Numbered from the stretch's first letter, positions 45,306 to 55,248 are shown. The stretch is 64,000 bases of DNA from Marinimicrobium sp050113635 (GCF_050113635.1 NZ_JBNJLT010000006.1:162670-226669), one strand, 5' to 3'. Notes: generated from the letters alone by a model not told the origin. Numbers and translations are program-made.

Positions 45306-46523
45306 TCAGGGTGACGGTGCGATGATTTTCACAGTTTGCAGTTCATCGGGCCGATGGTCGGCGTTCTCTCCCTCGGCTCTTTCCCCAAAACGGGACCGAT
45401 ATCGCTCACTGCGACGGGTGATGTCATTGACTGTGCCCGCCAGCTGCCCGCAAGCCGCATCGATGTCGTCACCCCGGGTGGTACGAATGGTCGTGATATA
45501 ACCCGCTTCCATCAAAATGGTCTGGAAGCGGCGCATGGCATTGTTGCTCACCCGCTTGTAATTCGACAACTTGAAGGGGTTGAACGGTATCAGATTGATC
45601 TTGACCGGCACATCTTTCAGCAGCTCTGCCAGCTGGTGCGCATGCTCCGGGCGATCATTAACGTGGTCAATCAGGGTGTACTCAATGGTAATACGCCGAT
45701 GGGTATCCGGCAGCCCGTCGATATAGCGCTTGGCCGAGTCGAGCAGCACCGCGATCGGGTATTTTTTATTGATGGGAACCAGCTCATTGCGCAGCTCATC
45801 GTTGGGCGCGTGCAGGGAGATGGCCAGGCAGGCATCGGTGTATTGTCCGAGGCGGTCCAGCGCCGGGACGACGCCGGAGGTGCTGAGCGTGACGCGCCGC
45901 TTGGAGATACCGTAAGCGTTATCATCCATCATCAGGTTCATGGAATCGACGACGTTGTCGAAGTTAAGCAGTGGCTCACCCATGCCCATCATGACCACGT
46001 TCGTGACTTTGCGCGGCCCGTTGGGGCTGAGCTGGTTAAACGATTTGGCGGCAATCCAGACCTGGCCGATAATTTCAGCGGCGGTCAGGTCGCGGTTAAA
46101 GCCCTGCTTGCCCGTGGCGCAAAAGCTGCAATCCAGCGAACACCCCACCTGGGACGACACACACAGGGTGCCCCGCTCCCCTTCCGGGATAAATACGGTT
46201 TCCACCACACTGCCGCCGCTGACACGGATCAGAAACTTGCGAGTGCCGTCGCGGGAATCGAGTTGCTGAATCACCTCGGGTGCGCGAATGTCCGCGTGAG
46301 CCTTGAGCTTTTCCCGCAGCACTTTGCTGATATTGGTCATCTCGTCGAAGTTTTCCGCACCGCGCTGATGAATCCACTTCAACACCTGGGTAGCGCGAAA
46401 GCGCTTCTCACCCAGCGTCTCGAAAAAAGCCACCAGTTTTGACTCGGGCAAGCCGAGCAAATTAACGCGCGCCGCTTGTTCAGCGGGAGGCGTATCGGTG
46501 GTGGTAGCGGTGGCAGCAGTCAT
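45306..46523 (-). CDS. rlmN: 23S rRNA (A2503-C2)/tRNA (A37-C2) methyltransferase RlmN
   Basis: 405-aa radical-SAM enzyme with the CxxxCxxC cluster motif CSLDCSFC and MMGMGEPLLN; a late catalytic Cys is in DAACGQLAG. Methylates A2503 of 23S rRNA and A37 of some tRNAs. The N-terminus carries a short Thr/Ala-rich extension. Confidence 0.97.
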   Translation of the reverse strand: MTAATATTTDTPPAEQAARVNLLGLPESKLVAFFETLGEKRFRATQVLKWIHQRGAENFDEMTNISKVLREKLKAHADIRAPEVIQQLDSRDGTRKFLIRVSGGSVVETVFIPEGERGTLCVSSQVGCSLDCSFCATGKQGFNRDLTAAEIIGQVWIAAKSFNQLSPNGPRKVTNVVMMGMGEPLLNFDNVVDSMNLMMDDNAYGISKRRVTLSTSGVVPALDRLGQYTDACLAISLHAPNDELRNELVPINKKYPIAVLLDSAKRYIDGLPDTHRRITIEYTLIDHVNDRPEHAHQLAELLKDVPVKINLIPFNPFKLSNYKRVSNNAMRRFQTILMEAGYITTIRTTRGDDIDAACGQLAGTVNDITRRSERYRSRFGERAEGENADHRPDELQTVKIIAPSP

Positions 46524-46583
46524 GACGTTGAACCTGTGGGTCTGTGTTCCGACAAACGGTTTGCGGCGCGAGTCTCAGGCGAC

Positions 46584-47009
46584 CTAGCGGGCAAAAATTT
46601 CATCGGCTTCAAAAAAATAAGCAATCTCGCGCTCGGCGGAGGTTGGCGAGTCAGAGCCGTGGACGGCGTTAATCGACACGCTTTCGGCAAAATCGGCCCG
46701 CAATGTACCCGGCGCGGCGTCCGCCGGATTAGTCGCGCCCATCAACTCGCGGTTGCGGGCAATGGCGTTCTCACCCGCCAGCACCTGTACGCAGACGGGT
46801 CCGGAGGTCATAAATTCTACCAGTCCGTCGAAAAACGGCTTGCCTTTGTGCTCGGCGTAAAAGCCCTCGGCTTTTTCGGACGACAGTGTGATCATCTTAA
46901 GTGCCACGATCTTGAGGCCAGCTTGCTCAAAACGGCTCTCAATTTCGCCGATCAGGTTTTTCCGTACCGCGTCCGGCTTGATGATCGAGAGGGTTTGTTG
47001 CTCTGGCAT
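46584..47009 (-). CDS. ndk: nucleoside diphosphate kinase
   Basis: 141 aa. Starts QQTLSIIKPDAV and has the active-site His in NAVHGSDSP and the ENAIARNRELMG loop. Balances NTP pools. Separate from rlmN by 60 bp. Confidence 0.98.
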   Translation of the reverse strand: MPEQQTLSIIKPDAVRKNLIGEIESRFEQAGLKIVALKMITLSSEKAEGFYAEHKGKPFFDGLVEFMTSGPVCVQVLAGENAIARNRELMGATNPADAAPGTLRADFAESVSINAVHGSDSPTSAEREIAYFFEADEIFAR

Positions 47010-47142
47010 TGCTCACTCCACGGGTCAAATCACAGATTGAATTTCGTTGTTGTTGGACTCCGCCATACGCGGAGAAATGCGGGAATTATACGCGGGTTGC
47101 GGCTATAAACCACCCCAACCTCATCAGCCCTGTTGCCGGGTT

Positions 47143-47580
47143 TCAGCTCCGACGGGCAATTTCCTGGATGCGGGCCACCATGGCGCGCAAACCATTGCCT
47201 CGGGTAACGCTCAAGTGCTTTAGCAGGTTGAGTTCGTGAAAATAGCCTTCAATATCAAACGCCAGCACGTCTTCGGGCGTTTTGCCATTATAGGCGGCCA
47301 GAACCACACCGAGCAGCCCGCGCACGATAAAGGCATCGCTGTCGGCATCAAAGTACAGTCGCCCGCCTTCCTCGCGGTGGACAAGCCACACTTGGCTTTG
47401 ACAGCCCCGCACCAGATTCTCTTCGATTTGCTGGGCCGACTCCAGGGCAGGCACCTCTTTGCCCAGATCGATAATGTACTTGTAACGATCCTCCCAGGTA
47501 TCAAAAAAACCGAGGGTTTCTACAATATCGTCGGCGGTGATCTCGGTGCCAAATTTCGAGTTGGGCGTCAATTCAGGCAT
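47143..47580 (-). CDS. sufE: SufE family cysteine desulfurase activator
   Basis: 145 aa with DIVETLGFFDTWEDRYKYIIDLGK and the active-site Cys in VRGCQSQVWL. SufE accepts sulfur from SufS as a persulfide and passes it to SufBCD. Last gene of the Fe-S operon, 15 bp after sufT. Confidence 0.93.
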   Translation of the reverse strand: MPELTPNSKFGTEITADDIVETLGFFDTWEDRYKYIIDLGKEVPALESAQQIEENLVRGCQSQVWLVHREEGGRLYFDADSDAFIVRGLLGVVLAAYNGKTPEDVLAFDIEGYFHELNLLKHLSVTRGNGLRAMVARIQEIARRS

Positions 47581-47595
47581 GGGCTCTATACTTCC

Positions 47596-48132
47596 TCAGA
47601 AAAACAGGCCGGTTTCAAGCTGGGCTTCTTCGCTCATCATTTCCCGGCTCCAGGGCGGATCAAATACCAGATCGACCACCACGTCACGGACATTCGGCAC
47701 TTTGGCCACCCGACGCTCTACATCGCCGACCAGAACCGGCCCCATACCGCAGCCGGGGGCGGTCAGGGTCATGGAGACATCAACCCGACCGGTGCCTTGC
47801 TCGATATTCAGGCGGTATATGAGCCCAAGATTAACCAGATCCACCGGAATCTCGGGATCATAGACCGTTCCCAGCGCTTCCCATACCTGATCCTCGCAAA
47901 TGCCATCGCCTGCCGGTTCGGGAAAGTCCAGCACCTGGGGTTCCAACCCCAGAGCGGCGGCATCAGTGCCATCGACCCTCACCATCTGGCCGTGATAGGT
48001 CAACGTGTAGTTACCACCCAGCGACTGGGTAATGGTAACGAACGTATCCTGGGGAATGGTTAGCGGGGTGCCATCGGGCACTCGGCGGGCCGGGCAGTCC
48101 GCCTGAGTCACCACCATGCGTCGTTCAGTCAT
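47596..48132 (-). CDS. sufT: Fe-S assembly protein SufT
   Basis: 178 aa. An N-terminal beta region is followed by a MIP18/DUF59 domain (from about residue 80: VWEALGTVYDPEIPVDLVNLGLIY and TLTAPGCGMG). SufT proteins aid Fe-S maturation in bacteria using the SUF system. Located between the sufA-like gene and sufE. Confidence 0.9.
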   Translation of the reverse strand: MTERRMVVTQADCPARRVPDGTPLTIPQDTFVTITQSLGGNYTLTYHGQMVRVDGTDAAALGLEPQVLDFPEPAGDGICEDQVWEALGTVYDPEIPVDLVNLGLIYRLNIEQGTGRVDVSMTLTAPGCGMGPVLVGDVERRVAKVPNVRDVVVDLVFDPPWSREMMSEEAQLETGLFF

Positions 48133-48139
48133 CGGCCGG

Positions 48140-48499
48140 TCAGTTCACGCTAAAGCTTTCACCGCAGCCACAGTAATCCTGGGCATTGGGGTTAATGAAT
48201 TTAAGCTGGCGATTGACGCCTTCCAGCACGTAATCAATTTCGGTGCCGGTGACGACCGACAGGCTTTCCGGGTCTATATAGAGGGCGACATCGTCCGACA
48301 AGGCATAGTACACATCACCGGGCCGTCCATCCTCAACCAGATCAACAACGTACATAAAGCCGGTACAGCCACTTTCTTTCACACTCAAGCGCACGGCCCG
48401 GGATTTCTCCTCTTTGGCCAACTGGCGACGAAAGTGCTCCACGGCCGCTGGCGTGACCACCACGGCCTGGCGAGTGGGATCATAAGACTCTACTGCCAT
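48140..48499 (-). CDS. sufA: A-type Fe-S carrier protein (SufA-like)
   Basis: 119 aa HesB/IscA-like protein with the three cluster Cys: ESGCTGF and YCGCGES near the end. Receives and delivers Fe-S clusters. I chose ATG 48499, preceded by AGGAG; the longer frame runs antisense-like into sufS. ErpA or IscA are alternative names, but the operon points to SufA. Confidence 0.9.
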   Translation of the reverse strand: MAVESYDPTRQAVVVTPAAVEHFRRQLAKEEKSRAVRLSVKESGCTGFMYVVDLVEDGRPGDVYYALSDDVALYIDPESLSVVTGTEIDYVLEGVNRQLKFINPNAQDYCGCGESFSVN

Positions 48500-48533
48500 C
48501 TCACTCTGCTCCTGTGTTAAATGGAAAACGGGC

Positions 48534-49787
48534 TCAACCGAAAAACTGCCGGGCTTTTTCCAGCGCCTCGAACAGCCGATCCACCTCTTCGAAGGTGTTG
48601 TAAAAACTGATGCTGGCACGCACTGTGCCGGGAATACCATACTGCGCCATAATGGGCTGGGCGCAATGATGGCCGGTGCGCACCGCAATCCCCTGCTGGT
48701 CCAGCAGAAAACCGAGATCATTTGGGTGGGTGCCTTCTACCAAAAAGCTGAGCACACTCACACGCTCGGCCGCTGTACCCACCAGGGTGATGCCCTCGGA
48801 GGCCTTTGCCTTTTCCTCGGCGTAGGCCAGCAACGCTTTTTCGTGAGCCATGGCCGCATCGCGGTCCAGCCCGTTCAGGTAATCAATGGCAGCCGCCAAG
48901 CCAATGGCACCCGCAATATCTGGCGTACCCGCTTCAAATTTGTAAGGCAACGCGCCGTAGGTCGTTCCCTGGAAGCTCACCGCTTCGATCATTTCCCCAC
49001 CGCCCTGATAGGGAGGCATTGCCTCCAGCCATTCGCGCTTGCCGTACAAGACACCAATGCCGGTGGGACCAAACAGTTTGTGTGCGGAGAACGCATAAAA
49101 ATCGCAATCGAGCGCCTGCACATCCACCGGCCAGTGACTGACCGCCTGGGCACCGTCGATCAGCGTCAATGCACCTGCCGCTTTGGCCAGCTCGACGATC
49201 TCTCTGACCGGATTGACTGTGCCCAAGGCGTTGGACACATGCCCGACGGAAACCATCCGGACGTGCCCCTCGGCCAGCAGCGCTTGCAGCGCCACCAGAT
49301 CCAGTGTTCCGGTTGCATCGACCGGAATGGCTTCAACGCGCGCGCCGGTATCCTGGGCCACCATCTGCCAAGGCACGATATTGGAGTGATGCTCCATGGC
49401 AGAGACCAGCACCCGGTCACCGGGTTGCAACTGGCTGCGCCCCCAGCTCTGGGCCACCAGGTTAATTCCTTCCGTGGTGCCCCTCGTCCACAGGATCTGC
49501 TCGCGGGCCGGCGCGTTCAGGAACGTCGCGACCGTGTCGCGCGCGCCTTCAAATTTTCGCGTGGCCCGATCAGCCAAGGCGTGGGCACCGCGATGCACAT
49601 TACTGTTGTCGTGCAGGTAGTAGTGGCTGATCGCATCGATCACCGCTTGCGGCTTCTGCGTCGTGGCGGCGTTGTCCAGGTACACCAGCGGATGCCCGTT
49701 CACCTGCTCTTGCAGAATGGGGAAGTCCCGACGCACGGCGTCCACATCGAAGTGGCGAGTGGTGTCTGTACTTTCCGCTTTATTCAT
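48534..49787 (-). CDS. sufS: SufS-type cysteine desulfurase
   Basis: 417-aa class V aminotransferase-fold enzyme. PLP Lys in FSAHKLFGPTGIG and catalytic Cys in VRTGHHCAQP mark the type II (SufS) group. Supplies sulfur through SufE. I chose ATG 49787 (MNKAES); the frame extends 9 residues more. A second desulfurase (IscS type) is in the same operon. Confidence 0.95.
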   Translation of the reverse strand: MNKAESTDTTRHFDVDAVRRDFPILQEQVNGHPLVYLDNAATTQKPQAVIDAISHYYLHDNSNVHRGAHALADRATRKFEGARDTVATFLNAPAREQILWTRGTTEGINLVAQSWGRSQLQPGDRVLVSAMEHHSNIVPWQMVAQDTGARVEAIPVDATGTLDLVALQALLAEGHVRMVSVGHVSNALGTVNPVREIVELAKAAGALTLIDGAQAVSHWPVDVQALDCDFYAFSAHKLFGPTGIGVLYGKREWLEAMPPYQGGGEMIEAVSFQGTTYGALPYKFEAGTPDIAGAIGLAAAIDYLNGLDRDAAMAHEKALLAYAEEKAKASEGITLVGTAAERVSVLSFLVEGTHPNDLGFLLDQQGIAVRTGHHCAQPIMAQYGIPGTVRASISFYNTFEEVDRLFEALEKARQFFG

Positions 49788-49794
49788 AAAAAAC

Positions 49795-51108
49795 TCACTG
49801 CTCGAGCTGTACATGCTTCAACAGCGTTTCATCCACGCTGAACAGTTTGGCCAACCGCGCGCCCAAATAGTCCCGAACGGACGGCTCGGCCACTTCTTGC
49901 AACAACTCGTTAATGAAACCAAAACTCAACATGACCTGCGCTTCGTCGCGACCAATGCCGCGCGACTGCAGGTAGTAAAGCGCGGTTTTGTTCAGCTGAC
50001 TGACCGTTGCACCGTGCGCACATTTAACATCGTCGGCGTAGATTTCCAGCTCCGGCTTGGTATCCACTTCCGCCTTGGGCGAGGTCAGCAGGTTTTTGTT
50101 GCTCAGCTCCGCCAGGGTTTTCTGTGCGTCCTGGTGAATGTGAATCCGGCCATTGAATACCGCGTGGGCCGAATCACTGATAATGCCGCGAAATACTTCG
50201 TTCGTGGTGCAGTGCGGTACGCAGTGCTGCACATTGGTGTGGTAGTCCACAAACTGGTTGTTGCGCGGTAAATATATACCCTGCAAATCCAGGTGCGCCC
50301 CTTCACCGCGATGATTCACCTGGTAATCAATGCGCTTGAGCCGACTGCCCTGGGCAATGGTAAACCCGCGCAACTGCGCGCTGCGTGCCAGATTGGCGTG
50401 AACACCCCCGACGTGCAGCAAATGCTCTTCTTCCAGATTGATGCGGTAATGATGCAAGTGCGCATTGTCGCCAAGGCTGACTTCCGTCAGGCTGTTGACG
50501 AAGCCATCCTGGGTTTCATCGGTGGACACAAAATGTTCCAGCACGCTGGCTTGCGCCCCGGTACCCAACACCGCCAGAACACGCTGGTTCGCGGTGGCCG
50601 GTGTGCCGGTCGGTGTGGACACATGCACGATGTACAACGGCTTGCGCAACACGGCGTTGGCCGGCACGTGAAGCAGTACGCCCTCTTCCGACGCCCAGGC
50701 ATTACTCAACGCGGCAAACAAATGCTGCTCGCTGTCGACGATCTGCCCCAGATGCTCGGCAATGACCGCTTGCTGTTCGGCATTCGCGTTGCCAAAGCGC
50801 ACGATCTCGGGGGGCAATTCCGCACTGGAGGCTTCGGCATCAAAGTGGCCATTGACGAACACCAGGCGAGTGGCGTCCAACTCCAGAAACTCAATTTGAT
50901 TCTGCCAGTCGGCGGTGTGGCCCGCCCATTCCTGGAAGCCGCTGCGTTGCAGCGGGGCCAGGGGCGTGTATTTCCAGTGTTCGGTTTTACGGGTCGGCCA
51001 GGGCGTTTTCAGCCATTGCCGCGCGCCGGTCGTCCGCACGTCCGCCAGCCACTCCGGCGTGTCCTGCTGCCCCGCCAACTGAAGCGCCTGCTGCTGAAAA
51101 TCACTCAT
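49795..51108 (-). CDS. sufD: Fe-S scaffold subunit SufD
   Basis: 437 aa SufBD-type beta-helix protein with VNHRGEGAHLDLQGIYLPRNNQFVDYHT-like core (in parts) and the C-terminal signature CAHGATVSQL. Part of the SufBC2D scaffold. Follows sufC by 2 bp. Confidence 0.96.
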   Translation of the reverse strand: MSDFQQQALQLAGQQDTPEWLADVRTTGARQWLKTPWPTRKTEHWKYTPLAPLQRSGFQEWAGHTADWQNQIEFLELDATRLVFVNGHFDAEASSAELPPEIVRFGNANAEQQAVIAEHLGQIVDSEQHLFAALSNAWASEEGVLLHVPANAVLRKPLYIVHVSTPTGTPATANQRVLAVLGTGAQASVLEHFVSTDETQDGFVNSLTEVSLGDNAHLHHYRINLEEEHLLHVGGVHANLARSAQLRGFTIAQGSRLKRIDYQVNHRGEGAHLDLQGIYLPRNNQFVDYHTNVQHCVPHCTTNEVFRGIISDSAHAVFNGRIHIHQDAQKTLAELSNKNLLTSPKAEVDTKPELEIYADDVKCAHGATVSQLNKTALYYLQSRGIGRDEAQVMLSFGFINELLQEVAEPSVRDYLGARLAKLFSVDETLLKHVQLEQ

Positions 51109-51110
51109 GC

Positions 51111-51860
51111 TCAGGCCACCCCCTCTTCGAGCCAGCTGTAACCTTTGGCTTCCAGCTCATGGGCCAGTTCCTTGCCGCCGGATTTAACAATTCGTCCACC
51201 GGCCAGGACATGTACCTTGTCCGGCACGATGTAGTTCAACAGGCGCTGGTAGTGAGTCACCACCAGAAAGCTGCGGTCTTCCGCACGCATGGCGTTGACC
51301 CCATTGGCCACCACTTGCAGGGCGTCGATATCGAGGCCCGAGTCAGTCTCGTCGAGAATGCATAGCTTCGGTTTGAGCAGCATCATTTGCAGAATCTCAT
51401 TCCGCTTTTTTTCACCGCCGGAGAAACCTTCGTTCACACCGCGTTTGAGAAACGAGGGGTCGAGGTCTACCGCCTTGCAAGTTTCCCGGGCCAACTTCAG
51501 GAAGTCCACCGAGGAAATGGCCTCTTCGCCAAGGTGTTCACGGTGCGCGTCCACAGCCGCTTTCAGAAATTCCATATTGCTGACGCCCGGAATCTCCACC
51601 GGGTATTGAAAGGCCAGAAACAACCCTTCGCGCGCACGCTCCTCAGGCTCCTGATCAAACAGATCCTTGCCGAGAAAATTTACGCTGCCGCCGGTGACTT
51701 CGTAGCCTTCACGGCCGGTCAGCACATTGCCGAGGGTACTTTTCCCAGAGCCGTTGGGGCCCATGATGGCGTGCACTTCGCCCGGCTTGATGTCCAGATT
51801 CAGGCCTTTGAGGATTTCTTTCTCTTCCACGCTGGCACGCAGGTCTTTAATGGTCAGCAT
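51111..51860 (-). CDS. sufC: Fe-S assembly ATPase SufC
   Basis: 249 aa ABC ATPase: Walker A GPNGSGKSTLG, signature SGGEKKRNEI, and Walker B LCILDETDSGLD. Drives conformational change in SufBCD. I chose ATG 51860 (MLTIKDL), where similarity starts; an upstream in-frame start adds five residues. Confidence 0.97.
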   Translation of the reverse strand: MLTIKDLRASVEEKEILKGLNLDIKPGEVHAIMGPNGSGKSTLGNVLTGREGYEVTGGSVNFLGKDLFDQEPEERAREGLFLAFQYPVEIPGVSNMEFLKAAVDAHREHLGEEAISSVDFLKLARETCKAVDLDPSFLKRGVNEGFSGGEKKRNEILQMMLLKPKLCILDETDSGLDIDALQVVANGVNAMRAEDRSFLVVTHYQRLLNYIVPDKVHVLAGGRIVKSGGKELAHELEAKGYSWLEEGVA

Positions 51861-51917
51861 AATCTCGGTTTCCAATCTCTTTAAAAACGCATGTTCGGTT
51901 TTGTATCAGTGGATGCC

Positions 51918-53357
51918 TTACCCAACAGAGCCTTCCAGGCTCACCTCCAGCAGTTTGCCGGCCTCCACGGCGAACTCCATGGGCAACTCCTTGAACACTT
52001 CGCGGCAGAAGCCGTTCACGATCATGGAGACGGCCTTTTCCGGGTCCAGACCGCGCTGTTGGCACAGGAACATCTGGTCCTCGCTCACTTTGGAGGTGGT
52101 GGCTTCGTGCTCGATCACCGCCGTCGGGTTTTTGCTTTCGATGTACGGGAAGGTGTGAGCACCGCAGCGATCACCGATGAGCAGCGAATCACATTGGGTG
52201 TAGTTGCGCGCGCCCTCGGCACCGGGGTTCATACGCACCAGCCCGCGATAGGCATTGGAGCTGCGCCCGGCGGAAATTCCCTTGGAAATAATCGTGGACC
52301 GGGTGTTTTTGCCGATGTGGATCATCTTCGTGCCGGTGTCGGCCTGCTGGAAATTGTTGGTCAACGCCACCGAGTAAAACTCGCCGACGCTGTTGTCACC
52401 CCGCAAAATGCAGCTCGGGTATTTCCAGGTAATGGCTGAACCGGTTTCCACCTGCGTCCAGGAAATCTTGGCACTGGTATGGCAAACGCCGCGTTTGGTC
52501 ACAAAGTTGTAGATTCCTCCCTTGCCGTTCTCATCACCGGGGTACCAGTTCTGCACGGTGGAGTATTTGATTTCGGCATTGTCGAGCGCTACCAGTTCCA
52601 CGACAGCCGCGTGCAGCTGATTTTCATCGCGCATGGGCGCAGTGCAGCCTTCGAGGTAGCTCACATAAGCGCCCTCTTCCGCCACGATCAACGTGCGCTC
52701 GAACTGTCCGGTATTCTGCTCATTGATCCGGAAGTAGGTCGACAACTCCATGGGGCAGCGCACCCCTTTCGGGATGTACACAAAAGAGCCGTCGGAAAAC
52801 ACCGCCGAATTCAGCGCCGCGTAGTAGTTGTCTTTTTGCGGCACCACGGTACCAAGGTATTTTTTTATCAGCTCCGGGTACTCATGGACTGCTTCACTGA
52901 TGGAACAGAAGATAACGCCGGCTTCTTTGAGCTTTTCCCGGAAGGTGGTCACCACAGACACCGAGTCGAACACCATGTCCACGGCGACGCCCGCGAGCAT
53001 TTCCTGCTCGTGCACGGGGATGCCCAGCTTTTCGTAGGTGCGCAGCAGCTCGGGGTCGACTTCGTCCAGGCTTTTGGGGCGGTTTTCCATGCTTTTCGGC
53101 GCGGAAAAGTAGGACAGCGCCTGGAAGTCCACCGGTGGATAATCCACGTGTGCCCAGTTGGGCTCTTCCATTTTTTCCCAGGCGCGAAACGCCTGCAGGC
53201 GCCAGTCGAGCATCCACTCGGGCTCGCCCTTTTTGGCGGAAATAAAGCGCACCACGTCTTCGTTCAAGCCCGGCGGCAACGTGTCGGTATCCACCAGTGT
53301 GTGGAAGCCGGCGGCGTATTCGCGCTTGATCAGCTTTTCAACTTGCTCTTCAGCCAT
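51918..53357 (-). CDS. sufB: Fe-S scaffold subunit SufB
   Basis: 479 aa, the central scaffold protein of SUF. Contains EYAAGFHTLVDTD, SISEAVHEYPELIKKYLG, and CTAPMRDENQLHAAVVELVAL. Separated from iscS by 109 bp and from sufC by 57 bp. Confidence 0.98.
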   Translation of the reverse strand: MAEEQVEKLIKREYAAGFHTLVDTDTLPPGLNEDVVRFISAKKGEPEWMLDWRLQAFRAWEKMEEPNWAHVDYPPVDFQALSYFSAPKSMENRPKSLDEVDPELLRTYEKLGIPVHEQEMLAGVAVDMVFDSVSVVTTFREKLKEAGVIFCSISEAVHEYPELIKKYLGTVVPQKDNYYAALNSAVFSDGSFVYIPKGVRCPMELSTYFRINEQNTGQFERTLIVAEEGAYVSYLEGCTAPMRDENQLHAAVVELVALDNAEIKYSTVQNWYPGDENGKGGIYNFVTKRGVCHTSAKISWTQVETGSAITWKYPSCILRGDNSVGEFYSVALTNNFQQADTGTKMIHIGKNTRSTIISKGISAGRSSNAYRGLVRMNPGAEGARNYTQCDSLLIGDRCGAHTFPYIESKNPTAVIEHEATTSKVSEDQMFLCQQRGLDPEKAVSMIVNGFCREVFKELPMEFAVEAGKLLEVSLEGSVG

Positions 53358-53466
53358 TTAATCACCTCTGCCTCCGTTACCGGAGTGAGTTCGCTAAAAA
53401 CGGTTCATGAATTCTTTCAGTCAGCGCTCTGCGGCGCCTTTAATGTAACTGATTAACTGCTTTCGC

Positions 53467-54660
53467 TCAGGCGCGCTTGCGCTGTAACTGGGGCACAATG
53501 TCGCGAATGTGCTGTACCACAAAATCCACCTCTTCCCGGGACGTCCACCGTCCGAGACTGATCCGCAGTGACGATTGCGCCAGCTCATCACTCAGGCCCA
53601 CGGCCCGCAGCACATAACTCGGTTCCAGGCTGGCCGATGTACACGCCGAGCCGGTCGCTACAGCCATCTTGCGAAGAGACAACAGCAGCATTTCCCCATC
53701 GCACCCACCAAACGCCACGTTCAAATGGCCGCAGGCGGTACTGTCCAGCTCGCTGTTGAGCTGCACGCCGGGCAAATGCCGAATGCCCTCCCAAAGCCGG
53801 TCGCGCAGAGCCGCGATGGCCACCGGATCGCTGTCCAGCCTTGCCACCGCCAGCGCCGAGGCTTCGCCCATGCCCACGCACTGGTGCGTCGGCAATGTAC
53901 CGGAGCGCATACCGCGTTCGTGACCGCCGCCGTGCATCTGTGCGGCAATACGTACGTCGGGATGGCGACGCACGTACAGCGCGCCAATGCCCTTGGGGCC
54001 GTACATTTTGTGCGCCGACAGGGACAAGAGGTCCACACACTGGTCGCCGACCGCGATGGGCAACTTGCCCGCACTTTGCGCGGCGTCCACATGAAACAGG
54101 ATGCCGCGTTCCCGGCACACGGCACCCAGTGCCGCAATATCATTGACGCTGCCCAACTCATTGTTGACATGCATCACGCTCACCAAAAAGGTGTCGTCAC
54201 GCAGTGCGTCCCGAAGCGCTTCCGGTGAAACGCGTCCCTGCCGATCGGTCGCCAGGCGAGTCACGGCGACGCCCTGCGCCTCCAGCCACTCGGCCGGGTC
54301 CAACACTGCTTTGTGCTCAATGGCCGACACGACAATATGCCCACCATTCGGAAACTGCTCGCCTGAGCGACTCCGCCACGCCTCCCAGGCTCCCTTCAAT
54401 GCGAGGTTATCGGCTTCGGTGGCACCGCTGGTCCACACGATTTCGCGCGGGTCCGCCCCGACCAGGTCAGCCACTTGCTGCCTGGCATTTTCCACCGCTT
54501 CTTCCGCCTGCCAGCCGTACAGGTGGGAGCGGGACGCCGGGTTGGCAAAATTACCCTCCCGGGTCAGACACGCCGCCATACGCTCAGCCACCACCGGATC
54601 CACCGGCGTGGTGGCCGCGTAATCAAGATACACGGGCGAGCGAATTGCGCTGTCTGTCAT
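53467..54660 (-). CDS. iscS: IscS-type cysteine desulfurase
   Basis: 397 aa. N-terminal YLDYAATTPVDP, PLP Lys in SAHKMYGPKGIGALY, and the mobile catalytic loop with Cys in GSACTSASLEPSYVLRA, all of the type I (IscS/NifS) group. I chose ATG 54660; residues in the longer frame are unlike the family. It directly follows iscR, as in the E. coli isc operon, but is followed by sufBCD instead of iscU. Confidence 0.93.
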   Translation of the reverse strand: MTDSAIRSPVYLDYAATTPVDPVVAERMAACLTREGNFANPASRSHLYGWQAEEAVENARQQVADLVGADPREIVWTSGATEADNLALKGAWEAWRSRSGEQFPNGGHIVVSAIEHKAVLDPAEWLEAQGVAVTRLATDRQGRVSPEALRDALRDDTFLVSVMHVNNELGSVNDIAALGAVCRERGILFHVDAAQSAGKLPIAVGDQCVDLLSLSAHKMYGPKGIGALYVRRHPDVRIAAQMHGGGHERGMRSGTLPTHQCVGMGEASALAVARLDSDPVAIAALRDRLWEGIRHLPGVQLNSELDSTACGHLNVAFGGCDGEMLLLSLRKMAVATGSACTSASLEPSYVLRAVGLSDELAQSSLRISLGRWTSREEVDFVVQHIRDIVPQLQRKRA

Positions 54661-54688
54661 CGACGTAGTCGCCTCCGGTCGGTCTGAA

Positions 54689-55165
54689 TTACACTTGCGT
54701 GCAAGCAATCTGTTCGGCGCTGATGCGCTGGTGATCGTCCTGGCGCGCACGAACCGCCTGGATGTCCCGGCGCGCCACCAGGTCCGCCAGGGAAATTTCG
54801 TTCAGGAAGTGGTGAATCTGGGAACTGAGGTCTTCCCATAAATGGTGCGTCAGGCAGACCTCGCCGTGCTGGCAATCGCCCTTGCCTTCGCAGCGGGTGG
54901 CGTCAAGCGATTCGCTGACCGCATCCACCACCTGCGCAACAGAAATGCCTTCCAGTGGCTCGGCCAGCCGATAACCTCCACCCGGCCCGCGCACACTGGA
55001 CACCAGTTTCTGGCGCCGAAGTTTGGCAAACAGCTGCTCCAGATACGACAGGGAAATGCCCTGTCGCTGGGAGATGTCCGCCAGGCTGACCGGTCCCTGT
55101 TCACTGTGCAGAGCCAGATCCAGCATTGCGGTGACCGCGTAGCGACCTTTGGTGGTAAGTCTCAT
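54689..55165 (-). CDS. iscR: Fe-S-responsive regulator IscR
   Basis: 158 aa Rrf2-family regulator starting MRLTTKGRYAVTAMLDLALH. The [2Fe-2S] ligands Cys92, Cys98, Cys104 and His107 are at the same positions as in E. coli IscR. Represses its operon when loaded with a cluster and releases when Fe-S supply is low. First gene of the operon; an IscR-type site lies upstream. Confidence 0.96.
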   Translation of the reverse strand: MRLTTKGRYAVTAMLDLALHSEQGPVSLADISQRQGISLSYLEQLFAKLRRQKLVSSVRGPGGGYRLAEPLEGISVAQVVDAVSESLDATRCEGKGDCQHGEVCLTHHLWEDLSSQIHHFLNEISLADLVARRDIQAVRARQDDHQRISAEQIACTQV

Positions 55166-55248
55166 GCCTGGATTCGCCTATCGTTGCCGAGGGTGCTCGC
55201 GCCGCCCCATACTCAGTACCAGAACCCGGACTTGCCAGGCCCCTTCCT

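Noticed and set aside
45336..46442. 368-aa open frame opposite rlmN
   Set aside because: Antisense to rlmN, which has intact radical-SAM motifs.
47058..47074. CTCCGC/GCGGAG hairpin upstream of ndk as suf terminator
   Set aside because: Short stem with no U-tract on the minus strand; may be chance.
48666..49841. 391-aa open frame opposite sufS
   Set aside because: Antisense shadow of a recognised gene in GC-rich DNA.
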